From the NCBI GenBank assembly GCA_964541895.1, contig CAZISM010000082.1, forward strand, positions 1-24,469: DNA of 24,469 nucleotides, read 5' to 3'. Below, in pieces: positions 1-9,100 of this stretch; within the stretch, counting starts at the first letter, position 1, and each line of letters starts with the position of its first letter. This DNA comes from CAZISM01 sp964541895. Lineage in GTDB: Bacteria > Zhuqueibacterota > Zhuqueibacteria > Residuimicrobiales > Residuimicrobiaceae. The notes beneath the pieces were generated by a model. It was not told the DNA's origin. It ran no database searches and saw only the letters and a program-made list of their open reading frames with translations. A program made the translations under genes and the position numbers.

Positions 1-584
1 TCGTAAAGCTCGTCCACATACCCCCGGCTCATGGTCACGACGTAATAGTCACCGGCCGGCAGATTGTCGATGTGATAACTGCCATCCCCGCTCTGAACCT
101 GCGCACCGGCGACAAAGTAGCCGTGCAGGTCGAACGCAAGAACCGACACCTCCTGAACCGCCGCAGCGCCGTTCACAGTGACGGTGCCCCTGATGCTTCC
201 GGCCAGAGCCGCAATGTGGGCGGTTTGCCACTGTTTCAAAAATTCACGAACCTTGCCCGGTTTGGCGCCATGGGCGGACAGTTGCTGCATGCTCTGCAAA
301 AACAGCGGCACCATGACATCGGGCCGAACCGCGGCCTTCATTTCCTGGCGCAGGCGCCATTGCAGTTGCTGTTCCTCAACAGCGGATTGCAGGAAATGAT
401 TATTGGCCTGCAACAGCGAACTCCATTGCCGGCCGAACTGATCGTTTTGTACCGGTGAGCTGAGTTGATGAACGGACGCGGTCGATTGCACCGCGACGGC
501 CGTGCCGCCGCTGAGCAGCAAAGCTAACAGCAATACCGCGGCGATCAACGGACGACTGCAAGAATGTAACGAATAGGGAAACAT
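1..584 (-). CDS. Exported protein with carboxypeptidase-regulatory-like domain (3' truncated by window edge)
   Basis: An open minus-strand frame starts at the ATG at 584-582 and stays open to the window edge, giving 194 residues without a stop. The start is fixed by a near-perfect ribosome binding site (AAGGAGGT, 598-591) six bases upstream. The N-terminus is a signal peptide (hydrophobic core AAVLLLALLLSGG around residues 15-27). Residues 45-125 are Q/E/L-rich and look helical. From about residue 128 a small beta domain begins (AGSIRGTVTVNG, then DGSYHIDNLPAGDYYVV), which is the pattern of CarboxypepD_reg-like/SpaA-type beta-sandwich domains common in FCB secreted proteins. The product is therefore probably exported to the periplasm or cell surface. 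Its enzymatic function, if any, lies beyond the edge. It follows the DUF4390-like gene after 76 bases and could be the last gene of that series or have its own promoter. Confidence 0.82.
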   Translation of the reverse strand, partial: MFPYSLHSCSRPLIAAVLLLALLLSGGTAVAVQSTASVHQLSSPVQNDQFGRQWSSLLQANNHFLQSAVEEQQLQWRLRQEMKAAVRPDVMVPLFLQSMQQLSAHGAKPGKVREFLKQWQTAHIAALAGSIRGTVTVNGAAAVQEVSVLAFDLHGYFVAGAQVQSGDGSYHIDNLPAGDYYVVTMSRGYVDELY

Positions 585-590
585 GTACAA

Positions 591-598
591 ACCTCCTT
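591..598 (-). promoter_or_regulatory. Strong ribosome binding site fixing the start at 584
   Basis: On the minus strand, AAGGAGGT ends six bases before the ATG at 584. It is the best Shine-Dalgarno match seen in the window and shows that the edge-truncated frame is a real gene. Confidence 0.7.
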
Positions 599-660
599 AT
601 AATGGTTAGAGTTTGGTACTGTTAATAAACGTATTTTTGCTGTAATTGAGTTGTTTTGGA

Positions 661-1326
661 TCACATTTCGAGCAATTCGAGCCGACCATCAGGACGGAGG
701 CGAAAGTCATGTGATTTAGCAGTATAGAAGCGGTCGCCGAATCCGAGAAGGTTCAACAACAGTGAAAAAAACTGCCCTTTGGGCCTGTTCGCGGACCGGG
801 TGCTGTCGGTCTTGACATGCGAGCGCGAAAGCCAGGTGCGCAGTTCCTCATAGGTTTCTTCGGATACCGGCTGCAGCGTCACTTGGATGCTGAGATAATA
901 AACAGCGTCGGTGGTTAAGTTGGTGGTCGGACAAACGAACACATCTGTCAGTTGAGAACAAAACCGCTGTACATGAGCGACGCTCCTGGTCCAACGGGTT
1001 TCATCCTTTGATTCCAGCAGATATTTTTGCTGCCAGCGATCATAGCTGAGACGCACGGGGTACGCGGTCTCTGCTATCTGCTGGCTGATCAATCCCTTCC
1101 GCCTCCACACATACATACGGTGCAACGCCATGGAGGTAAATCCCTTCTCCAGGCCGGTCACCGTCTTCCCGTCGATCAATTCGGAGACATGGTAGGAAAT
1201 ATAGAGTTGTTCATCGTGAACAGCAAGACTGTCAATCATGACCTGGGGATCAGCTGCCAGGATCGATTCCGGGCAGAGGGACAGGCCGAATATCAACCAG
1301 CCCAATAGATGGACTAACCGAGCCAT
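661..1326 (-). CDS. Small exported protein, DUF4390-like
   Basis: The frame is open from 1413, but the likely start is the ATG at 1326, giving 221 residues. It lies just past the prmA stop, has GAGG about 11 bases upstream, and is followed directly by a signal peptide (MARLVHLLGWLIFGLSL, with the cleavage region ending ILAAD). The mature part has a beta-rich section (VMIDSLAVHDEQLYISYHV), then WRRKG, a YDRWQQKYLL stretch, and YYLSIQVTLQPVSEE. This order of an LEKG-type segment, an arginine/tryptophan-rich strand, a 'Y-W-KYL' strand and a late long strand resembles the DUF4390 family of exported bacterial proteins, whose function is unknown. The family assignment is from memory of the pattern and is moderate. 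It starts 16 bases after the prmA stop, so it is probably co-transcribed with prmA. A link to a downstream sensor, sometimes seen for this family, is not present here. Confidence 0.72.
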   Translation of the reverse strand: MARLVHLLGWLIFGLSLCPESILAADPQVMIDSLAVHDEQLYISYHVSELIDGKTVTGLEKGFTSMALHRMYVWRRKGLISQQIAETAYPVRLSYDRWQQKYLLESKDETRWTRSVAHVQRFCSQLTDVFVCPTTNLTTDAVYYLSIQVTLQPVSEETYEELRTWLSRSHVKTDSTRSANRPKGQFFSLLLNLLGFGDRFYTAKSHDFRLRPDGRLELLEM

Positions 1327-1342
1327 CTGGATGCTGACCTCA

Positions 1343-2212
1343 TCATGTATGTTTTTGCGCCAGACATGCCAGCCATTCCTGCTGGCTGGAAATTTCACAC
1401 AGTTCGAGATCATACTTTAGCAACGCGTCCCGGAGCAAAGGCTCTTCCTCCACCAGTATCCCCGACAAGATGATCATGAGGGGATATCTGCATTTTTCCA
1501 TCATGGCCGGAAGCATCTTTACGATCTGGTCGCGATTGATATTGGCCACGAGCCAATCGAAACGCTGGTCCGCGGCCTCGTACGAATCCATCGTAGCCGT
1601 GGCGAAAGCGATGACGCCATCAACTCCATTCACGGCCGCATTCCGGACGGCGGTTTCTACCGCCACTTCATCCACATCAAAGGCAGCAACCCGGCTGGCG
1701 CCCAGCTTGGCGGCGGCGATAGCCAAAATACCGGTGCCGGTGCCCACATCCAGAACCCGTTGGCCGGGACAGAGATGATCTTCGAGCATGCGCAGACAGA
1801 GCTGCGTGGTGGCGTGCGTGCCGGTGCCAAAGGCCATCTCGGGATCGATTTCGATTACACACTCGGGGGCATCCGCCGGGACCGGCTCCCAGCTGGGACG
1901 GATCAACAGCCGTTTGCCGATGCGAACCGGATGATAATTTTTTTTCCACTCCCGATTCCAGTCCTGGTCCGCTATGACCTGGCCAGCGACCTGATCCGGT
2001 TCGGCCGGCAGGCCGCGCTGCTGCAGCTCCTCCAGGTAGGTCCTGACCGCTGCATCAGGCTGATCCGTTCCGGATTGAAAATAAGCCTCCAGGCGATCGG
2101 CGTGATCCACCAGGCCGGCGGCTCCGCAGGTGAACAGAAAGCTGCTGATCAGATCCCGCGTTTCATCGTGAACCGGAACCGATAGCAGCCGCCAGGATAC
2201 GTTGGCTTTCAT
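1343..2212 (-). CDS. prmA: Ribosomal protein L11 methyltransferase
   Basis: PrmA is a cytoplasmic SAM-dependent enzyme that methylates lysines and the N-terminus of ribosomal protein L11. The frame is open from 2275, but the start is placed at the ATG at 2212 (MKANVSWRLLSVPV), because it overlaps the preceding stop codon as ATGA and gives 289 residues, close to the roughly 290 usual for the family. Diagnostic segments are EIDPEMAFGTGTHATTQL (about residues 122-138), the SAM-binding loop VLDVGTGTGILAIAAAKLGA (about 151-170), the acidic strand end AAFDVDEVAVE, and LVANINRDQI (the family's 'ANIL' region). The N-terminal 90 residues carry the L11-recognition domain pattern (SFLFTCGAAGLVDH). The overlap with the M28 gene implies translational coupling. 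Nothing in the sequence suggests a defect. Confidence 0.96.
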   Translation of the reverse strand: MKANVSWRLLSVPVHDETRDLISSFLFTCGAAGLVDHADRLEAYFQSGTDQPDAAVRTYLEELQQRGLPAEPDQVAGQVIADQDWNREWKKNYHPVRIGKRLLIRPSWEPVPADAPECVIEIDPEMAFGTGTHATTQLCLRMLEDHLCPGQRVLDVGTGTGILAIAAAKLGASRVAAFDVDEVAVETAVRNAAVNGVDGVIAFATATMDSYEAADQRFDWLVANINRDQIVKMLPAMMEKCRYPLMIILSGILVEEEPLLRDALLKYDLELCEISSQQEWLACLAQKHT

Positions 2213-3138
2213 CTCTCTCCATAGATAACGGCGGTGATCACCCGGCCCACTTTTTCCAGGCTGGCGGCCGAACATTTATCCGGCCGATCCTCCAGCGTAT
2301 GCCAGTAGGGATAGTCGAAATCGATGATATCGATACAGGGAATGCCCTTTTGCAGCAGGGGCATATGATCGTCGAAAACAGCATAGCCTTCCCGCGCCAC
2401 AAACTCGGTGATGCCCATGGACCGGGCGTATTGCCAGACCTTGTGCACTACCGGGGCGGCGAATTGCAGCGAATAGGTTTCCCAATAAATCTGCAGATCA
2501 CGGTCGCCGATCATGTCCAATAAAATCCCAAAGCGGGGGTGCATCTTGCCGGCGTAGGCATCGGCAAAGGCCGCGGAGCCGCGCGCATAGCTGTTGGGCT
2601 GGTGACTCTCGCCGATATCCTCGGCGTCGAACAGGACGATATCGATGCCGAGCGTCGTTTTTTGCTGCTTCAACAGGCGGGCGATTTCCAGCAAAACCGC
2701 GACGCCGGAAGCCCCGTCATTGGCGCCGAGGATGGGGGTGCGCCGATTGGCCACATCGGCGTCCATGTCCGCCCACGGTCGCGTATCCCAATGGGCGCAC
2801 AACAGCAGTCGCTGGGACAGCGCCGGCTGAAAGCGGGCGATGATATTGCTGCCGCTGACGGTTTTGCGCGGCGTACCGAACGAAACCGGAAAGCGCTGCA
2901 GCTCGACCTGATCTGCGCAGCTGCGCAGGGTGGCGACCAGATAGTCGCGACACGCCTCGTGGCCGCGCGACCCCGGGTCGCGTGGGCCGAACTCGCACTG
3001 TTTTTGCAAATATTGAAACGCCGAAGGCCCGTCAAAGACGGGCACCGAGGCGCCGGTCTGGTCCTTTGCCATGCATGCCAGAAAAAAAAGCAGAAAGGTG
3101 CAAATTCGCATATCCAGCCTTTGCTTCATCCCCCTCAT
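2209..3138 (-). CDS. M28-fold zinc enzyme, glutaminyl-peptide cyclotransferase-like
   Basis: This exported M28-fold protein has up to 309 residues. The start may be 3138, 3129 or, preferred on ribosome binding site grounds (AAAGG six bases upstream), 3111. A hydrophobic leader follows (RICTFLLFFLACMAKD); FLAC could be a weak lipobox. Numbered from 3138, the visible motifs are CAHWDTRPW (His116), GANDGASG (Asp141), LFDAEDIGE (Glu173, Asp174), LLDMIGD (Asp208), FDDHMPLLQKGIP (Asp256, Asp257) and DYPYWHTLED (Trp279, His280). The DDH-P-L-GIP and YP-WHT-ED blocks are typical of glutaminyl cyclases, which bind a single zinc through Asp, Asp/Glu and His and convert N-terminal glutamine to pyroglutamate. 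An aminopeptidase of the same fold is the alternative, and sequence alone does not exclude it. It lies about 50-75 bases after sprA and overlaps prmA by ATGA. Confidence 0.88.
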   Translation of the reverse strand: MRGMKQRLDMRICTFLLFFLACMAKDQTGASVPVFDGPSAFQYLQKQCEFGPRDPGSRGHEACRDYLVATLRSCADQVELQRFPVSFGTPRKTVSGSNIIARFQPALSQRLLLCAHWDTRPWADMDADVANRRTPILGANDGASGVAVLLEIARLLKQQKTTLGIDIVLFDAEDIGESHQPNSYARGSAAFADAYAGKMHPRFGILLDMIGDRDLQIYWETYSLQFAAPVVHKVWQYARSMGITEFVAREGYAVFDDHMPLLQKGIPCIDIIDFDYPYWHTLEDRPDKCSAASLEKVGRVITAVIYGER

Positions 3139-3186
3139 CTCATTATTTGGTAATATAGGTATTTAATTCGGCATTCGCAATCAAGA

Positions 3187-6100
3187 TCAACCGCCGCGGA
3201 TGGAGATGCTGACATCTATGCCGAACTCTTTGTAGGAGGTGTCGCCGAGCATTTTGTGATGGTTTTTACCGATTTCCAGGTGAGCGCCGCCGCGAACCCG
3301 GTCGCTGAAACTATAGTTCAGATTCGGCTTGAAAAACCATTTGCTGGTCTCGTTGGTCACTTCATAGCCGCCTTCGCCGATCTTTTTCATGGTTACATCG
3401 CTGCCCAGGCTAAAGGTCACCGATAAATCGACGCTGTTTTTCAGACGCATGTTTTTGAACGGCCACACCGGCAAGGGGATGCGGAAATCGCCCCGTTTCG
3501 AATAGTTGGCTGTAAAAGAAAAATCGTTGCGGGACATTTTCGTGGCACCGTCGCCGAATCCCTTGGTCAGCGACACCGTCTCGGAAGTGTTGTAACGCAT
3601 GGATACGGTCATGCCGTTTTTAAAGGAGAGATTGAGGCCGACCAGCGGTGCAAACTTGGCGTCGCGATCATCCTTGGTTACCACCTCCAGGCCTTTGTCG
3701 ACGTTGAAGGTCTGATTGAACTGGCCGTTATAATTGTGATCCAGGCTGACCCGTTGCACAAAGGCATTCAGCAGCGGCAGTTTTTCCAGGCTCGAAACCC
3801 GAACCGACCATTCCGGGAAGGGCAGGTCCAATTCGTTGTAGACCAGGCGACTGTGGGACCGCTGCCCGGTGGTAGTGGTGCTGCTGTTCAGGGAATAGTT
3901 GTCATCGAACTTGAACTGGATCTTGACGTCGCGCGACAAGCCGAATCCGCTGGACATGCTGAGGTTATTGTTGATGCTCTTGCTGTTGCGGTTGACCGTA
4001 CTGCCGCCGCCGGAACCGCTGGTGCTGGAGGTGCGCGGCATGGACAGACTGTCCGACAGACCGAACTGGAATCGCCAGTCCGGCATACCGTTGATGCCGT
4101 ACATGGCGATGTTGTCGCGTTTGCCGTAATTGATGCTGACCGGTTCAAACACTTCAAAAAACTTGCTGACCACACTCATGACCGTGAGCGGCTTTTTCTC
4201 ATCCGCCACTTTGGTCTTGGCTTGATTATCTCTGGCTTTTTGCTGAGTCGCTTTTTTGCCCGAGGGCAGGTTGCCGGTGGTGTACAGCGTCACGGAATCG
4301 GCCTGGGCCGTCTTGAGCCGCGATTTGTCCTCTTCGTAACGTTCCACCTTTTTAACCATGTCCTGACGGATGTTGAGCAATTTCGTTTTGGTTTTTTGCT
4401 CGCGATTGACCTGTTCCAGGGAGCGCAGCTTGCCGGTGTTATAGAGCTGAGCGGAATCGGCTTTAGCCGCTTCCAATTCGGCGGGATCCCAATTTTTGCC
4501 TTTTTGGGTTCTCTGCTCGATATACTTGCGCGTCCGTGCCAGTCGATCTCTGACCCGTTTTTCCAGTTTTACTTGCGCAGATGTTTTGATGCGGCCGGTC
4601 TGCTGCAGATAGATGGAATCGGCCAGCGCCAGGCGCAGTTTGCTCGAATCCAGCTTGGCGCCCTTTCGCCGGCGTGCTTCCAGCTCCTCACGCAGCTGCG
4701 CCAGCAGGGCCTGCAGCTTTTGCTCCTGCTTGATGCGTTCCGGCGTCTTGTAGCCCGGCGTCTGCATCAACGCAGAGTCGGCCAGGGCCGCCTTTACCGC
4801 GGATGAATCGACGGCGCCGCCTTTTTGGATCTGTTTGGCCAGCTCCTTGCGGGCTTGCGCCAGGCGGGCGTTCACCGCCTTGGCCACTTTGATCACATCC
4901 GGCGACACCAGCATGCGCTGGCGGTACTGGGCGGAATCCGATATCGCCTTTTCCTGTTTCGCCGTGTGGTCGGCGATTTCTTTTTCGTCCTCAGCTATTT
5001 TTTTGCGCAGATCCGCCAAGCGCTTTTTGAGGGCTATTTCCTGTTCCAGCCGTTCCTGAGATTTGGGCCCTTTCGTGGCCAGTTCAGTCGAATCCAGGAT
5101 CGCCAATTTGAGTGCCGCTGAATCTACCGGTGCACCTTTTTTGCTCTGCTTGCGAATGTCGGCCCGGGCCTGCTCCAGCCGCTCCCTGATCAGTTTTTCC
5201 TGCCGGATCTCTTCCAGGCTCTTGAATTTTTTGCCGCGCAGCGCCACCGAATCGGCGAGAGCGGCCCTGAGCCGGGTCGAATCCACGGCTGTGCCCTGCG
5301 CCAGCAGTTTCAGCACCTCGCTGCGGGCCTGGCGAAGGTTTTCAGCTACCCTCTGTTCCTCCTGGAGCTGTTCCTTGCTTTTTGATTTTCGCTCCAGCTC
5401 GGCTTTCTCTTTGGCCTCTTTTGCTTTTGCCTCTTTATCAGCTTTTTCTTTGGCCAGCCGTTCTTTTTCGGCCTTTTCTTTCTGCTCGCGCTCTTCCTTG
5501 ATCTGCTGGTCGGTCTTGATAACGCCCTTGCTCTTGAACAGAATCGAATCCTCAATGGCTTTGCGCAACAGGGTGGAATCCGGCGCCACGCCTTTGGCCG
5601 TCTGTTTGGCAAGCGTTTGCCGCGCCTGCGTCACCCGCTCCGCCACTTTGCGTTCCTGTTCCTGCTTGATTTTTTCCTGCTTGGCTTTCTCGCGCGGCGA
5701 AAGCTCCTTCTGCTCCGGCGATGATTCCGACCGGCCGCTCTGCGGCCGCGGCCGCTGCGGCTGGCTGCCGCGCGGTCGCCCGGCGCCCGGCCCGCCGCTT
5801 CGATAGACGCTCTTGAACAGCTGGTTCATATCAAACGTTCCGGAGACGTTATAGGTCTTGCCCAGAGAGGCGTCACGCAGCCGCTGCTGACGGTTATAGC
5901 CGTAACGAAAATTGGCCGAATAAGAGCCGTTGAAATTCAGCCAGCTGAAAAAACGCGGATTATAGCGCGCGGAAAAATTCTGGTTCATGCTGGTCAGGAT
6001 GCCCAGTTCACCGCGGTTGAGCATCATGCGCAACGTGTCGTTGGCAATGTCCTGCAGGTCGTTGATGTAGCTGCGGTTGACGTCGAACGACATGCTTTCA

Positions 6101-9100
6101 AATATTTTCATTTGCGTGCCGACGCTGGAATTGACGCTAAAGGTGTTATTGCTGGTAAAGAGTTTGGTTCTGGTCAGCTGTTCGCTCAACGTTCTCGAAC
6201 CGGACATTTTCGCGTTGAAATTGGCCGGCGTGAAATACATTTTCAGATCGGAGAGCCGCGTCACCAGCGGCGAATCGCCCATGAATTTGAACGGCCGCAC
6301 ATAGTTGTTGGGACTGAAATTAACGCCCCAGTCCACATTGCCGGACTGGGCCAGGGAGGAGGATTTTTTGATGGTCGAGTTGCTGCCGTGACCTTCGGAT
6401 TGAGAATAGTTGGCGCGCAGGTTGGCGAGGATGTTTTTCACCACAAAATTATTCGATCGCGAACGGATGCCGAACGAAACCGTAAAACCCCTTTTCTCGT
6501 CCACGTTGCGAATCTGCTCGACAATGGAATCCGGCAGGGCATCTGTCACTTCCACATCGGTGCCCGGTTTGTATTTGGGCGTAGCCTGGCTGCGGCCATA
6601 GTTGTAACTGAAGGGCAGACTGATGCCCAGCTTGGACGGCAAAAACTTGTCCAGATTGATGCTGGCCTGAAAATTTCCCGAAAACGAATTGTCGCCGTCG
6701 CCATAGCGGGTGGCCACATTATGAAAATCGGCGTCCTGTTTGTTGATTTCACCGTTAAAACGCAACAAGTCCGCCCAATCGAAATCCATACGCGCGCGCA
6801 AAGCCATGCCTTTGTCCTTTTTGACGTTGGACAGGCGCAACTCGTTGAGCCAAAGCTCGCCGGTGAACGACTCCTTGCTGAGGTTGCGCACACCGGCCAC
6901 GAGCATGCGGATGTTGCGCAGCGCCGGCTGGCCCTTGATGAAATAAACCTTGCCGTCGCTGAACCGTTTGTAATAGCCTTTGCGGCCGTCGGTGCTGTCG
7001 ATGTTTTCCGCAATCAGCTTGATGGCCGACAGCTCGATCAGGTCGACCTCGATGTTGTTGCGTTTGTCCCAGCCGGGATAGACCGGCTCACGCACTTCAT
7101 AATAGTTGTTCAAATCGGCGCCAAAGCGCAGGAAAAATTCGATCTGGGTGGTGTCCTCGCTGATGTGGCGCTGGCGCGTATCGTTGCCGCCGACGTACAT
7201 TTTCAGTGTGCGGTAGTTGATGTAATCCTGCGGCTCGAAAAACGTCTTCTGCAAAATGCCGTTTTCGCCGCCACCCAGGTTCTTGATCTTCATAACCAGC
7301 GCCTGTTCGCGCAGACGGGCGCGGGTGATGCGGTCCACTTCGCCGGCCACGCCGGGCGGCGGGATGTATTCGGGATCTTCGTGTGTGTTCAACACGGTGG
7401 CGAACACGCCCGTGGTGGAGTCGGCCGGCAGGTCGTATTTTTCCGGCAGCACCGATTTGGCGATGCCCAGTTCCTTCCATTCGTTGCCCACCAGGTTGAT
7501 GTCGGCGATCCAGATCTCGCCCGGATGGCTAAAGCCGTCCACCCAGATGCGTACGAAGGAAATCTGCGTGATAGAGGGGTTGCCTACCTTGGTCATGATG
7601 TCGTTGCCGCCGGCCAGCGGAATGCGGAACAGCTTCCACTTGGTCTTGTTGAACAGACCATAATTGGTGCTGACGTTGTAAATGGCATCCGGAGTGTTGG
7701 GGTTGAGAGAGAACGAATAGGCGAAATAATCGTTGCGCCGGTCCAGACCGCCGTTGTTGTTCATGTCCTCCGTGTCCGGACGCCGGCCGCCATAATCGTT
7801 GGCATTGCCCTCCATGCCGTTGATCTCGGCATAGTTGTCGCTCTTTTCCTTATAGGCCCAGTTGTCGTTGCTGAAGGGTTCGCCGTAATCGCGGCGACCG
7901 TTGCGGTTGATGTCCCAGTAATCCGCGCCGGCGGCCGCAGCGCGCGCATCCTTGTCCGACATGCCGTCGATACCCACATCCTCATCGTCGTCGAGCACGT
8001 TGTTGCGGATCATGTTGCGCATCTTGTCTTCGGTGTCCAGTTCGTTGTTGGGAATGATATCTTCGGAAATATTACCCAACTCGATGTGCAGGCGGCCGGA
8101 ATCGCCGTGCACCCAGATTTCCAGGAACTTGCTCTCGGTCTGATCCCAGTAGCCGGACGACAGCGCTTTCTGAATACCGCCCCAGGAGTCGCTTTTATTG
8201 CTCACCGAGTCCGGCGGGATAAAGCGCATCTTTAAAATGGAGGTGTGGTTGGCGGTGCTGGCGGTGACGTCGCGATTGGGCCAGATTTCCTGGATCGGGT
8301 ACTGTTCATACGGTTCCCACCACTGCAGTTCGCCGCGATTGGTCAAATCCACCCAGTTGCTGCCGGGGCGATATTCCATTTTTTCAGCCGGCACGGAGCT
8401 GAGATTCCAGCTGCGTCGCGATATGCCCAGCGGCGTCATGCGTTTGGCCGGCTCGAAATCGTCGATATAGGCGACGCCGTCGTTGTCGCCGGTCGCCTCG
8501 TTGTTGCGGGTGTTGGGATTGGGAATCACCTGCGCCACTTCCCCTTCAAACCGCAGCGTGGAGGGCTCACGGGTATCGACAAAAGGCAGCAAGTTGGCAA
8601 ACCGGGTCATAAAGAAGGGCCGCATCACCATGGAGGTGTTGACGTCCCACACCATGTTGCGCATCGGGCCTTTGCCCACGCGCACTTTTTGCTCCAGCGT
8701 GCGTTCGTTCAGATAGAGGAAGGTACCGCCGATGAAACTCTCGTCCCAGAGGGCATATTCGGCGCGGGCTCCCATGACCGTTTTCTTGTCGATCTGGAAC
8801 ATCTGGTTGCTCTCATAGGTCACGTCCACATTAGCCGTTGGACGTGTGGCCTCGTCGTTGAGCATGCGCAGGGTACCGGTAAAATAATCGATGGTGTAAT
8901 CGGTGCCGCGGTTGAGGCGGCGGCCGTTGAGGGTCACCTCTTCGGAATTTTCAATGATGTTCATGCCAAGACGATATTCGGCGCTGCGCATCTTGGACTG
9001 AACTTCGATGTAAAACTTGCTTTCTGCGGTGATAAAACTTTGCACGGTGGTGTCGTATATGGCGCGCGTGCGTTTGTCGTCCGGAAAGAGCGGATTGTAG

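Noticed and set aside
2213..2275. Upstream extension of prmA to the ATG at 2275
   Set aside because: It would add 21 residues that are only another frame of the M28 gene end. The ATGA overlap at 2212 and normal family length favour the shorter start.
3736..4806. 356-codon plus-strand open frame opposite the SprA repeat region
   Set aside because: It is a shadow of the repeat modules, with repeated phrases reflecting the reverse strand and no independent coding evidence.
6112..8235. 707-codon plus-strand open frame antisense to sprA
   Set aside because: It lies wholly inside the clearly homologous sprA gene. Its translation is a V/A/G/H-rich composition with no recognisable domain, which is what high-GC codon use yields on the opposite strand.
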